A DNA stretch of 64,000 bases from Akkermansiaceae bacterium (GTDB lineage: Bacteria > Verrucomicrobiota > Verrucomicrobiia > Verrucomicrobiales > DEV007): positions 203,710 through 267,709 of the forward strand of contig JACKQE010000006.1 in NCBI GenBank assembly GCA_024233005.1. The letters are read 5' to 3'. Of the stretch, positions 16,428 through 25,805 are shown one piece after another (the first letter of the stretch is position 1; each line of letters opens with the position of its first letter). The position numbers were made by a program, and so were the translations under genes. The notes beneath the pieces were generated by a model. It searched no databases, had not been told where the DNA came from, and saw nothing but the letters and a program-made list of their open reading frames with translations.

Positions 16428-19366
16428 TCCAGTTCGATGTATATGTAATTTAAAGCGAACACTGCGTCCTCTTGAGCCTGCGAGATGCGTTTTTGGTCGG
16501 TCGGGGTGCCCGTCCATTTCAGCAGATTGGCATACATCAGATTGTATTTCTCGGGCTCGTGTTCGATCGATCCTGGAAGGTGGAGCACTTCGTGGGCAAG
16601 CACATGCTCCACCCCTTCGAAGCCGCCGAATCCGAACGGTTGAGCGCTGCCGATCAACAAGTCCTTGATGAAGACCTTGTCGGTATAATTCAGCAGGTTT
16701 CCGACGGAATCGGTTTCCCCGGGAAGCGTCGTGACAAACGCATCCGTCATGGCTTGGCCCATCGTACCAAACCTCCCCCCGATCATCGAATCGATGAAGT
16801 AGGCATCGACCATTCCAGGAGTCGAGAACTGCTCCATCAGGTTTTTTCCTTCTTCGAGGATCTTCACCTCAAAATTTTGGGTATCATACTCAAAAAGCTT
16901 CAACCGCGCAGGTTGGTCCTCGAAGTTGTATGCGACGGGGCCGGGAGCCGAATTATGCGCGACGTCTAAGCCAATCTGTGCGAAGATTTCGCGCATGCTA
17001 TCGACTGCTTTCCCTATTTGCGCCGCACTCCTTGTGCCTGAACCCTGAAAGCGCCATGTTGTCAGCTTCAAAGTCCCGCGCTTGTGGACGTTTGCCTCGA
17101 TGCTGGCTGCTCCCCCGCCTGGAATCGCAACTGAGAACGTCACGGTGTCTCCCAACTTTACTTTATGGGTGACATCGGTGAGTTGCTCGTCGGTGTTCGG
17201 CGGATAGGCGTCGTCCACATCATCCGCGACAAGGATCAGCCCCTTGGTCAGGAATACGCCCGGTTGACCAGCGATCTCGGTCACTTCGATTTCGTTTTCG
17301 GGATCGCTGTCGGTCTTGATCTTTACGGTCGCCGTTCCCTGGCCTTCCTTCCATAGCATCGGAACCTTCAAATAGAACCGGTCGATGTCGACTTCGTTGA
17401 AGTTCTGTTTCACCGAGGGACTCTGCGAAGTCCCCTCGAAGGAGTCCTCCCATTTCGCGACCTTCAGCTTGCCGGTCGCGACCAGTTCGTTCGTGTTGAA
17501 TCCGCTCGAAGTGGATCCTTCTTCCGGGACGAGAATCTCCACAGGCAGGAGGCGCACCTCATTTCGCATCCCCTGCTCCACGGGCGGCTCGACCCACAGG
17601 CGGCCGTTGTGCACGCTGACCCAAGGCGGCGCTCCTGTCATCGCTTCCACCCGCCCGACGCCCGTCAATCCCGGCTCCAGGAGGAAGGTCACCGTTCCGG
17701 CACCCTGCCAATCGGGCTCCGCCTGAAACGCGGTGGAACTGGTCAAGATCAGATACGTTCTCCGGTGCGCCACCTCCGAAGCGGAACCTTCCACCCACAC
17801 TTCGGCCGCCTCCCCTTGCGGGTAAAGTCCCGTGTCCGACACAGGAGTGCTCTGTTTGCTGGCGGCGAACTCTGAAACCACCTTCACTCCGCCGCCTTCC
17901 TCCCAGCCCGTGAAGACGTCGCCCGAACCGGGGGCATTCAGATTCAACTCGCCCGAAACATCCTCCTGGTAAACCTGCCCCGGCTCGTCCGCATAGGCTT
18001 CGGACACGGCCTGGTCACTGGCCAACTCCCCCGATGGACCGCTGAATGGAAGGATGGTCTCCCCGGCAACACCCACCTGCTTCCTGGCGTTCCACCAATA
18101 CCACGTTTCATACCCGGTCGGCAGCCCGTCGGGATCCGTGCCCGTCGGGACTTCCGTGGTGTAAAAATCCACCAGCCAGCCGTCCGCGGTCAAGGCGGCC
18201 ATATCTTCGGATTGGTTCGCTGATCCGCTGGTGTAAATCCACTCCTCCTGGGAGTGCCGGGTGATGGTGCCTCCAGAGACCTTCAGGCTTCTGACCCTCA
18301 GATGCAAGTCGGTGGTCGCGGCCAGCGCGGTGCCACCCACCGGAGGCACGGCAGATCCGGTCGCCCCGTTGCCGTTCCCTTGCTCATTTCCGTTTCCGCT
18401 GGTGGAGCCGCTCCCGTCTCCGCCAGTGCCGCCGGCCGACGACGCCACGGGATGACTTGCGGCCTGGCCCGGCAGGGTGCCGGCGGCCACTTCGGCCAGA
18501 TTGCCAAAGCCATCGCCGTCGCTGTCTTCCTCGCCGTCGGGAACCCCGTCCTCATCGCTGTCGGCGGAGCGGGGATTGAGCAGGAGCTGGTATTCCAACA
18601 AGCTGGGCAGTCCGTCGGCATCCGGATCGGTGGCGGAGTATCCCGGGTAGCCGGGAATGACGAAAGCGGTGTAGTCCCCGGTGACTATTTGCATGAAAGC
18701 GAGGTCCTCTCCGGTGGCGGGGGAGGTTGGGGAGGCCAGATCCAATCCCCAGGTCAGTTCCTCGAAATTCATGACCCCGTCCTGGTCGTAGTCAGCCACG
18801 GGATCGAGAGGATTGCCAGGATCGAGGCTGCCCGGGTGGACTTGGGCCCAGTGGGCTTCGGTGATGTCATTGAGCCGGTCGCCGTCGAGATCGGGAACCG
18901 GGCTCACAAGAGCCGCATCGAGGACCCACCCTTGCTGGAAGGCTTCCGCGTTGCTGAAGCCGTCGCCGTCGAGATCGGCGGCCCCGTCGGCGGGATCCAG
19001 GTCATTCATCCCGTAAAACCACTCCAGCTCGGAAGGCACGCCGTCGGCATCGGGATCGGTCTGCGGATTGAGGCGGGCGTCGGCGGGGAAGGGATCGAGG
19101 GCATCCTCCCAGCCGTCGCCATCCTGGTCGGCGGGCGGGGTGGTGTATCCATAGTAGGCCGGATCTTCCCAGGGATCCGGCACATAGGTGTCGTCGACGC
19201 CGTCGCCGTCGGAGTCATAGTAGTATCCTGCCTGCAGGGCCGTGGGCAGAGGAGGCATGGCCGAGCTGAGGAGGGCACAGAAAAGAAGCGCCCGACCCCA
19301 CCGGGTTCGCCAGCGGTTCAGTGAAAGACTATGGAAATTTGATGGGGGGGGGGCACCGCGTTTCAT
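16424..19366 (-). CDS. Exported zinc metalloprotease-like protein with N-terminal thrombospondin-type-3 calcium repeats
   Basis: A 980-residue exported protein; the start at 19366 was chosen over an upstream one because Arg-rich residues and a hydrophobic signal (GRALLFCALLSSAMPP) follow it. Residues about 50-310 contain many DxDxDGxxD calcium loops (DSDGDGVDDTY, DQDGDGWEDALDPFPADA, DSDEDGVPDGEEDSDGDGFG) of thrombospondin type 3 kind. A Ser/Gly/Asn linker leads to beta-rich domains. Near the C-terminus HEVLHLPGSIEHEP is followed after a short gap by NLMYAN, like the zinc site and Met-turn of metzincins, although the third ligand is one residue late or is Glu. A run of ten C on the coding strand lies at codons 5-8. 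Its targets are unknown. Confidence 0.75.
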   Translation of the reverse strand: MKRGAPPPSNFHSLSLNRWRTRWGRALLFCALLSSAMPPLPTALQAGYYYDSDGDGVDDTYVPDPWEDPAYYGYTTPPADQDGDGWEDALDPFPADARLNPQTDPDADGVPSELEWFYGMNDLDPADGAADLDGDGFSNAEAFQQGWVLDAALVSPVPDLDGDRLNDITEAHWAQVHPGSLDPGNPLDPVADYDQDGVMNFEELTWGLDLASPTSPATGEDLAFMQIVTGDYTAFVIPGYPGYSATDPDADGLPSLLEYQLLLNPRSADSDEDGVPDGEEDSDGDGFGNLAEVAAGTLPGQAASHPVASSAGGTGGDGSGSTSGNGNEQGNGNGATGSAVPPVGGTALAATTDLHLRVRSLKVSGGTITRHSQEEWIYTSGSANQSEDMAALTADGWLVDFYTTEVPTGTDPDGLPTGYETWYWWNARKQVGVAGETILPFSGPSGELASDQAVSEAYADEPGQVYQEDVSGELNLNAPGSGDVFTGWEEGGGVKVVSEFAASKQSTPVSDTGLYPQGEAAEVWVEGSASEVAHRRTYLILTSSTAFQAEPDWQGAGTVTFLLEPGLTGVGRVEAMTGAPPWVSVHNGRLWVEPPVEQGMRNEVRLLPVEILVPEEGSTSSGFNTNELVATGKLKVAKWEDSFEGTSQSPSVKQNFNEVDIDRFYLKVPMLWKEGQGTATVKIKTDSDPENEIEVTEIAGQPGVFLTKGLILVADDVDDAYPPNTDEQLTDVTHKVKLGDTVTFSVAIPGGGAASIEANVHKRGTLKLTTWRFQGSGTRSAAQIGKAVDSMREIFAQIGLDVAHNSAPGPVAYNFEDQPARLKLFEYDTQNFEVKILEEGKNLMEQFSTPGMVDAYFIDSMIGGRFGTMGQAMTDAFVTTLPGETDSVGNLLNYTDKVFIKDLLIGSAQPFGFGGFEGVEHVLAHEVLHLPGSIEHEPEKYNLMYANLLKWTGTPTDQKRISQAQEDAVFALNYIYIELE
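19344..19353. repeat. Homopolymeric run of ten G (C on the coding strand) inside the metalloprotease gene start
   Basis: The run covers codons 5-8 of the metalloprotease gene (Ala-Pro-Pro-Pro). Loss or gain of one base would shift the frame before the signal peptide, so slippage could switch the gene off. A sequencing error in the run is also possible. Confidence 0.8.
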
Positions 19367-19772
19367 GGATTTCTGGTCTGGAAGCCGAGCATGACCAATG
19401 CGCCCGGCTGTGGCAACATTATTTTTACGACTGCGGGTATTTTTTCTCGCTGGAACCCAAACTCCGGCCACTGAAGGGCTAACTTAAGCTGCGGCCTCAT
19501 GAATAGGAGATCAGGAATGATGGGTCAAGGACGACGAAGGTCTCGGCATCGGGAGCTACGACCTCCGCGGCGTGAGGAGCACGGCCTTGGGGATCGACCC
19601 GAATAGCCGTCTGGCCATGGAATCCTGGTCCAACGGTTCAACATGGCCGGCGCGGAACCAAAGATCATGTATGGTTCCTTCATGCATCCAGCGATTTCGG
19701 CCAATGGAAAGCCACGACGATGAATCCACCGGGGCCCTTTCCAATCGAATCCAGCTCACTCGCCTCCTCTCT
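19367..19772. other. Divergent intergenic region
   Basis: A 406-base region between the metalloprotease and the ricin-esterase fusion gene, which diverge from it. It should hold promoters for both, but no strong box could be assigned. A plus-strand frame through about 19527-19690 reads as DDEGLGIGSYDLRGV and looks partly protein-like, so it may be a remnant of a lost gene. No RNA gene was seen. Confidence 0.5.
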
Positions 19773-22013
19773 ATGAAAATCCTTCCCTTCGCAAGACGCG
19801 CCCCGTGGCATCGCCTCCACAGAATCATCCACGTTCTCGCCCTGCTGGGTGCCGGAGTGGTGGCCCCAACCCAGGCCGAAGACTGGGGCGCTTTTTCCAT
19901 CATTCCGGTCGGAGGTCCGTCCATGGTCCTGGAAGCGGTCAATGCCGGCACAGCGGATGGCACGGTCGTTTCGATCGGCAAGCCTTCCGGAGCGGCCCAT
20001 CAAAAATGGGTCATCGTTCCCAAGTCGGACGGATTCGTTTCGATCCAGCCGGCCCACCAACCGAATTTGGTACTCGCGGTGGCGCAAGGCGGCGGAGAGA
20101 ACGGGACCCCGGTCGTGCTCGAATCCGAGCGTGCGCAGCCCTGGCAACGATGGGCGCTTGGCAGACAGGACAACGGCAGCTACCTCCTGACGCCGCAACA
20201 CGCGCCCGGAAAAGGTCTCGATGATTTCGGCGGCCAGATCGACACCGGCTCGAAAATCGATCTCTGGGAAAGCATACCGGGCGATCGCCACCTGCAATGG
20301 TTCATCCAGCCGCTGGCCGGCAGTCCCCTGCCCGCCGCAACTGCCGGACCTCCCCCCGCTTATGTGGCGCCGGAAATCAAACCCGAGGACATCCGTCCCG
20401 GCGAGATCAAGGAAACCCAATTCAAAAACAGCATGATCTTTCCGGGCACCATCCGCGATGTCACCGTGTTCATCCCGGCGCAGTATGACGGCTCAAAACC
20501 GGCCTGCGTGTATGTGAAAACCGACGGCTACCATCAGCGCGAGAAATCACTGATGGAAACCATGATCGCCACCGGGGAAATGCCGGTGACCATCGGAGTC
20601 TTCGTCCGTCCCGGGACCCTGCCAGCACCGATGGAAGGCACGCTCGACCGGCGCAATCGCGACTTTGAATACGATGCGGTGAACGACAACAAGGTCCGCT
20701 TTCTAACCGAGGAATTGCTCCCGTTTGTGGCGAAGGAGTTCGGTCTGAATCTGTCGCAGGATGGCAACGACCGCTGCCTGTCCGGCGGCAGCAGCGGAGG
20801 GATCGCGGCATTCGTGGCGGCCTGGAACCGTCCGGATGCCTTCAGCAGGGTGTATTGCGCGAGCGGGAGTTTTGTGGCCTTCCGCGGCGGCCACGAGTTT
20901 CCGACGATGATTCGCAAGTTCGAGGCAAAACCGATCCGCACTTTCATGACCACCGGGATGCGCGACATGGAGAATGTGGCGGGCGATTGGTTCCTGCTCG
21001 ATCAGGAGGTGGACAAGGCTCTCACGTTTTCCGGCTATGACCACCAGTTCCGCATCATTGATGGCGGCCATGTGGCGGGCTATCTGGAGAACTACCGGGA
21101 AGGCATGGCCTACCTGTGGAAAGGCTGGCCCGACCGGGTGGAGGCAGGACCCAGCGCGCCCCGCGCTCAGGAGATTCTGATACCCGGGGAAGGATGGCAG
21201 CTCGTTGCCGAAGGCTTCAAGAGCACCCGAGGTCCGGCGTGCAACGCCAGCGGCGAGGTGTTTTTTGCCGACACATCGAACAACAAGATCCATCGCATCG
21301 ATTTGGAAGGGAAGGTCAGCGAATTTATCGCCGACGCCGGACAGGCGCATGGCGTCACCATCGGCGCGGACGGCACGCTGTTCACCATCTCGGAACGATC
21401 GGGGAAACTCATGAGCTATGACGCGGCGGGCACCCCCACGGTCGTGCTCGAAGGCCTTCTCGGTCATTCCATTCTGGCCGCGCCGGGCGGCGGACTCTAT
21501 GTCACCAGCAATGGCGACAAGCCCAACGGGCCGGGCACCGTCTGGTTCATCAAGGATGGTCAAAAAACGCAGGTCGATTCCGGCATCAAATTCGCCACCG
21601 GTATGGCCGTTCGGCCCGACCAATGGCTGCTGTCCGTCGCCGAAGGACACTCCAAATGGGTCTATTCCTACCAAATCAAGGCGGACGGAACGCTCGCCAA
21701 CAAAGAACGATTTTTTCACCTCCACGTCGCCGACTGGGACGACGACGCGGGAGCGGAGAGCGTCTGCTATTCGATCGAAGGCCGCCAGTTCATCGCCACC
21801 CGCAGCGGCATCCAAATCAGTGCCGATGATGGTCCGACCCAGGTGATCCTGCCGCTACCCGACGGCGCTCGGGTGACGGGCGTCTGTCTCGGAGGGAAGG
21901 ACAGGGACACCCTGTTCGCCTTCTGCGGAAACAAGATCTGGAAACGCCCCGTCAAGCAGCATGCGATGGGGGCCTTCACTCCCTGGACGAAGGTCACCCC
22001 TACCTCCCTGTAG
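19773..22013 (+). CDS. Exported three-domain protein: ricin-type lectin, esterase, SMP-30/gluconolactonase-like propeller
   Basis: A 746-residue protein with a signal peptide beginning at 19773 (ending VVAPTQAED). Domain 1 (about residues 30-175) is a ricin-B-type lectin, with repeated Gln-x-Trp turns (AHQKWVIVPK, PWQRWALGRQ, HLQWFIQPL). Domain 2 (about 190-460) is an esterase-D-like alpha/beta hydrolase with nucleophile elbow GGSSGG in RCLSGGSSGGIAAFVAAW and a late His in DGGHVAGYLENY. Domain 3 (about 465-746) is a beta-propeller of the SMP-30/gluconolactonase kind (GEVFFADTSNNKIHRIDLEG, GADGTLFTISERSGK, GGGLYVTSNGDKPNG). The probable role is to deacetylate or de-feruloylate polysaccharide outside the cytoplasm and perhaps open a lactone; this is inferred. 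Confidence 0.85.
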   Translation: MKILPFARRAPWHRLHRIIHVLALLGAGVVAPTQAEDWGAFSIIPVGGPSMVLEAVNAGTADGTVVSIGKPSGAAHQKWVIVPKSDGFVSIQPAHQPNLVLAVAQGGGENGTPVVLESERAQPWQRWALGRQDNGSYLLTPQHAPGKGLDDFGGQIDTGSKIDLWESIPGDRHLQWFIQPLAGSPLPAATAGPPPAYVAPEIKPEDIRPGEIKETQFKNSMIFPGTIRDVTVFIPAQYDGSKPACVYVKTDGYHQREKSLMETMIATGEMPVTIGVFVRPGTLPAPMEGTLDRRNRDFEYDAVNDNKVRFLTEELLPFVAKEFGLNLSQDGNDRCLSGGSSGGIAAFVAAWNRPDAFSRVYCASGSFVAFRGGHEFPTMIRKFEAKPIRTFMTTGMRDMENVAGDWFLLDQEVDKALTFSGYDHQFRIIDGGHVAGYLENYREGMAYLWKGWPDRVEAGPSAPRAQEILIPGEGWQLVAEGFKSTRGPACNASGEVFFADTSNNKIHRIDLEGKVSEFIADAGQAHGVTIGADGTLFTISERSGKLMSYDAAGTPTVVLEGLLGHSILAAPGGGLYVTSNGDKPNGPGTVWFIKDGQKTQVDSGIKFATGMAVRPDQWLLSVAEGHSKWVYSYQIKADGTLANKERFFHLHVADWDDDAGAESVCYSIEGRQFIATRSGIQISADDGPTQVILPLPDGARVTGVCLGGKDRDTLFAFCGNKIWKRPVKQHAMGAFTPWTKVTPTSL

Positions 22014-22072
22014 GCCGGCCCGCCCCATGCCTTTGACAGCCGGGACGGTCGATGGCCCTGAGGGGCCCGGAC

Positions 22073-23335
22073 TCAGCCGGTCACCGACATCTTGAGACCA
22101 TCCATGGGTTTGGTCCCTGTCGCGAACGATCCGGTTTCCAGTCCCAGCCGCTGCAACATCGAGACGAACAGATTGGGCAGGGGATAGTTGTTTTCCGGGT
22201 CGAAGGCGAGGTGCTGACCGTGCTCGAATCCGCCTCCGGCGAATATGATCGGCAGATTCCTGGTGTCGTGGCTGCTGGCATTGCCAAGGTTCGAGCCGAA
22301 CAGCACCATCGTGGATTCCAACAAACTGGCGTCCCCGTCGCTGCTTTCGGAAAGCTTTTTCAGGAAGCCGCCGAACTCACGCAGCACCACCGATTCGACA
22401 AGGGTGAGTTGCTTGATTTTGGCGGCATCCAGACCGTGATGGGATAGGTTGTGGTAATCCTCGTCGACACCGGGAACGACGGGCACGGCGTTCATTCCCG
22501 TGAAATTGTAGGTCAGGAACCGGGTGGAATCGGTTTCCAAGGACAGGTGCATGACGTCATAGATCGAGCGCATTTGCTCCACGATTTTCCTGCTGTCAGG
22601 CTCGTCCTGGGGCGGTTTCACCGCAACGACCGGCTTGGGCTGGTGCTCCCATTCCTCGGCCTTGACCAGCCGGCGCTCGGCCTCCCGCACGGCCTCAAAA
22701 TACTGGTCGAGCTTCTCTTTGTCGCGGCCACTGAGACGACGGCCCATCGACTTGGTTTTGTCCAGAACCACATCGAGAATGCTTTGGCCGTCCCGCAGCC
22801 GCTGCAGTTGCCTGGCTTGTTCGTCCGGTTTACCGGCGACGAACATTTTCCGAAAGACCTCGGAGGGCCGGGTGATGGCCGGGATTTCCACGCCGGAACG
22901 CGACCAGGACAATCCGGGACCACTGCTGCTCAATGAGATCGAACCAAACCGCGTCTCCGAACCCAGTTCTGCCGCCGCAAATTGATCGATCGAGATCGTG
23001 TTCCGGAATCCGGCACTGTTCGGATGCTGGGCACCGGTCAGGAAGGATTTGTAGGACGAGTGACCGCCGCCCACGGCCGGATGTGAGGTCCCGGAAATGA
23101 CGGTGAATTGGTCCCGAAATTCGCCGATTTCCTTGAGGTAAGGCGTCAGTTCATAGTCCTTACCGGCAGCGGTCGGGATCATGTTCGGTGCGTGGAGTCC
23201 GAGTCCGACATTGACCGCCACCAGCCGTCTCCGGGGGTTTGCGGGTCCGGCCATGGCCGGAAGGGATTCAAGAAAGGGCAGTCCGATTGCGACACCAGCG
23301 CCGCGGAGAAAGGATCTTCGGGTGGTCAGATTCAT
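22073..23335 (-). CDS. DUF1552 family protein, Tat-exported
   Basis: A 420-residue protein with a twin-arginine signal (NLTTRRSFLRGAGVAIGLP). It carries the DUF1552 pattern: KDYELTPYLKEIGEFRDQFTV, ISGTSHPAVGGGHSSYKSFL, SIDQFAAAELG, and the C-terminal DASLLESTMVLFGSNLGN followed by NLPIIFAGGGFEHGQHLAF. DUF1552 genes are almost always next to DUF1592-type cytochrome genes in Planctomycetota and Verrucomicrobiota, and that holds here: its ATG overlaps the TGA of the upstream cytochrome-type gene (ATGA). Its biochemical function is unknown. Confidence 0.9.
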   Translation of the reverse strand: MNLTTRRSFLRGAGVAIGLPFLESLPAMAGPANPRRRLVAVNVGLGLHAPNMIPTAAGKDYELTPYLKEIGEFRDQFTVISGTSHPAVGGGHSSYKSFLTGAQHPNSAGFRNTISIDQFAAAELGSETRFGSISLSSSGPGLSWSRSGVEIPAITRPSEVFRKMFVAGKPDEQARQLQRLRDGQSILDVVLDKTKSMGRRLSGRDKEKLDQYFEAVREAERRLVKAEEWEHQPKPVVAVKPPQDEPDSRKIVEQMRSIYDVMHLSLETDSTRFLTYNFTGMNAVPVVPGVDEDYHNLSHHGLDAAKIKQLTLVESVVLREFGGFLKKLSESSDGDASLLESTMVLFGSNLGNASSHDTRNLPIIFAGGGFEHGQHLAFDPENNYPLPNLFVSMLQRLGLETGSFATGTKPMDGLKMSVTG

Positions 23336-25668
23336 GGTTTTCGAAAGGTGTCACTCCGGGTGATGGCATGGATGAGGGAACGGAAACCGTACCCGTGCGT
23401 CCGGGCTTCACGCACGATGGCCTCAATGGCAGGTCGGTCAGAAAATCCGGTCTTCCGGCCAAGCGCGTAGGTGAGGAGCTTGTGGGTCAGATTTCTCGTC
23501 AGTTGGTCGGGATCCCTGGCCAACAGGTGCTTGAATTCGCGGATATCGGTGAAGGCTTCCCCGGTCGGCAACTGCCCGGAGGAATCCACCGGCTTGCCGA
23601 CCCGGTAGCGGACCCAGGCCAGAGTGAAAGGCGCCCGCGAGAGCCCGGGACGGGCCCCATTTTCAGCCATCGTCCGGTACTCGGTCCGGTACCCGCCAAT
23701 CGGGTCGAAGCTTTCGAGGGCAAAGCCGGGAGGATCGATTTTCGCATGGCAACCGGCACAGGAAGCGATGTTGCGGTGCTTGGCGAGCTGCTCTCGGATC
23801 GTCGTCGCACCCCGGATATCCGGCTGGACCGAGCCCACATTATCAGGGGGCGGCGGGGGAGGTTGACCGAGGATGTTTTTCAGGACCCAGGCCCCGCGAA
23901 TCACCGGTGAAGTGTTGGTGCCGTTGGCCGTCACCTTCAAAATACCGGCCTGTGTCAGGACTCCCCCCCGCACACTGTCTGCAGGCAGGGAGACCTTGCG
24001 GAACTCCTGCCCTTCGATGCCCGGGATGCCGTAATGGCTGGCGAGGCGTCCATTGAGAAAGGTGAAAGTGGAATCCACGAAATTCACCACGCTGAGATCC
24101 TGAGCAAGGATCTCCTGGAAAAACAACTCCGTCTCGCGGGGCATCGAGAGGTTGAGCAGTTCATCGAATTCAGGAAACAGGTTGGCATCGGGGGCGGTGA
24201 AATTGATCTCCCTCAAACCAAGCCACTGGCCGGTGAAATTTGTGGTGAAGGACAAGGCCCTGGGATCTCCGAGGAGACGCTCGACCTGGGTGTGAAGCGT
24301 CGCCGGATCCCCGAGATCCGCCGCGCTGAGTTCGGCGTCTGGCAGGGAACTCCAGAGAAAATAGGAAAGCCTGGAGGCAAGGGCCTCCGGCTTGAGCTCC
24401 CCTTCCCCGGGTTCATCGAGGAAAAGGAACTCCGGTGACGTCAGAATGGCTTTCAAACTGACTCGGAGCGCCAAGTCGAAGGATTGCCCCTCCGCAAGCG
24501 CCGCCTCAAACAACTTGAGATACGAGCCGGCCTCGTCCGGATCGACGGGTCGCCGAAAGGCCCGGGGCAGCAAGCGGCGGATGATCTCCCCGGCATCCGG
24601 CGCTCCTTCGCCGAGCAATTCGGCCCGGCTTGCCGGGGGCCACTCGTCGACAGGCCCCTCGATCACCAGATCGCCGATCTCCACACCGGGGCCGGGAAAG
24701 GTGTCCGCGTCCTTGCGGGTGTCTTCCGTGCCGTAAAGCTTCGGCAGATAAGTGCCGCCGTCTTCGACTAGACGGTCGACGAATTCAATCGTGGTCCATT
24801 CGCCCGGCGGCACGTCATAGTATCCGACAAGGTGTTGCTCCCGGCGGTTCACGATGGTGTCACCTCCGTAAATCCGCATCGTCACCGGTTTGTCACTTTG
24901 AACCGCCCGGACCCGAAGGGTTCCTCGGTACGTGCCGGCCGGAGGCTTGAGGCGCGCGAAGTTGACCAGATTGGTGGGACAGTATCCGGATTGAAAGATC
25001 ACCAGGCCGTCCGCGGTCCGACGGAACATCTTGCCGATCTGGCTTTCCAACTGGGGATTTCCTTTCCAATCCACCTGTTGCAACAAGTTCGTTTCATGCC
25101 GGATGAAGCGGGGCTTTTCAGGAGGGCCGAAAACCGCATCCAAGACCTGGTCAGCCGCATCCAGATAGGCCTGCATCGCCTCGGGCGACACCGCGAGCCC
25201 CTCGCCGACATTGTCGAATCCATTGGTCGAGGTGTCTTCCGGGAGACCGTTGATCCGGACCGTGGTCCGGAAGAGATCACGAACCGTATTTTCATACTCC
25301 TGTCGATTGAGTCGCCTCAGGACGACAGTGGCGCGCTGCCGGTCGGAGACGGTGAGGGCTTCCGCGAGCACCTGCTCGATTTCCTTTCTCTGCGCTGCCT
25401 CGGGTCGTGGTTTCTTGGACGGAGGCATTTCGCCACTGGCAATCCGGTCGTGGATCAGGATCCACCGTCGGATGGTTTCCTCATTCGAGAGGTCGGTATC
25501 CAGCGTCACAAGATCGAGCCCGCCATCTGCGTCCCGACCTTCATGGCAATCGATGCAATGGGCTTCCAAGAATGGCCGGGACATCTCAAACACATTTGCG
25601 GCCCGCCCCGGGAGTGGGAGCATGGCAGTCCATAAGACGAAGGCGAGAGCAGGGCGCCGCAGGAGCAT
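23332..25668 (-). CDS. Planctomycete-type cytochrome protein, DUF1587/1595/1592/1588/1585 architecture
   Basis: A 778-residue exported protein. The start at 25668 (MLLRRPALAFVLWTAMLPLP) gives a signal peptide. A c-type heme site CIDCHEG follows at the N-terminus, and IASGEMPPSKKPRP is the conserved loop of the Planctomycete cytochrome domain. The DUF series follows in the usual order: RRLNRQEYENTVRDLF (DUF1587), LPRAFRRPVDPDEAG (DUF1595), SLPDAELSAADLGDPATL (DUF1592), SVRGGVLTQAGILKVTANGT with CAGCHAKIDPPGFALE (DUF1588), and LLTYALGRKTGFSD (DUF1585). The second CxxCH could bind another heme. The DUF1552 gene is translationally coupled downstream. The electron-transfer partner is unknown. Confidence 0.9.
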   Translation of the reverse strand: MLLRRPALAFVLWTAMLPLPGRAANVFEMSRPFLEAHCIDCHEGRDADGGLDLVTLDTDLSNEETIRRWILIHDRIASGEMPPSKKPRPEAAQRKEIEQVLAEALTVSDRQRATVVLRRLNRQEYENTVRDLFRTTVRINGLPEDTSTNGFDNVGEGLAVSPEAMQAYLDAADQVLDAVFGPPEKPRFIRHETNLLQQVDWKGNPQLESQIGKMFRRTADGLVIFQSGYCPTNLVNFARLKPPAGTYRGTLRVRAVQSDKPVTMRIYGGDTIVNRREQHLVGYYDVPPGEWTTIEFVDRLVEDGGTYLPKLYGTEDTRKDADTFPGPGVEIGDLVIEGPVDEWPPASRAELLGEGAPDAGEIIRRLLPRAFRRPVDPDEAGSYLKLFEAALAEGQSFDLALRVSLKAILTSPEFLFLDEPGEGELKPEALASRLSYFLWSSLPDAELSAADLGDPATLHTQVERLLGDPRALSFTTNFTGQWLGLREINFTAPDANLFPEFDELLNLSMPRETELFFQEILAQDLSVVNFVDSTFTFLNGRLASHYGIPGIEGQEFRKVSLPADSVRGGVLTQAGILKVTANGTNTSPVIRGAWVLKNILGQPPPPPPDNVGSVQPDIRGATTIREQLAKHRNIASCAGCHAKIDPPGFALESFDPIGGYRTEYRTMAENGARPGLSRAPFTLAWVRYRVGKPVDSSGQLPTGEAFTDIREFKHLLARDPDQLTRNLTHKLLTYALGRKTGFSDRPAIEAIVREARTHGYGFRSLIHAITRSDTFRKP

Positions 25669-25805
25669 CGGGGAGGGGACTTGAAAGAGAGAGAGAAGGG
25701 CAACGCCTGATTTTAGTGACAGTCTGAAGCTTTGACAACCCTTGTCGCTGAGGAGGGCTTGGATTCTGTCGGAAAGAGCGGGGAGGATCCCCCGTTCCAT
25801 GACAA

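Noticed and set aside
18254..19324. 356-codon plus-strand open frame over the calcium repeats of the metalloprotease
   Set aside because: It is a shadow of the Asp/Gly-rich repeat codons on the minus strand, giving Val/Gly/Ile-rich noise.
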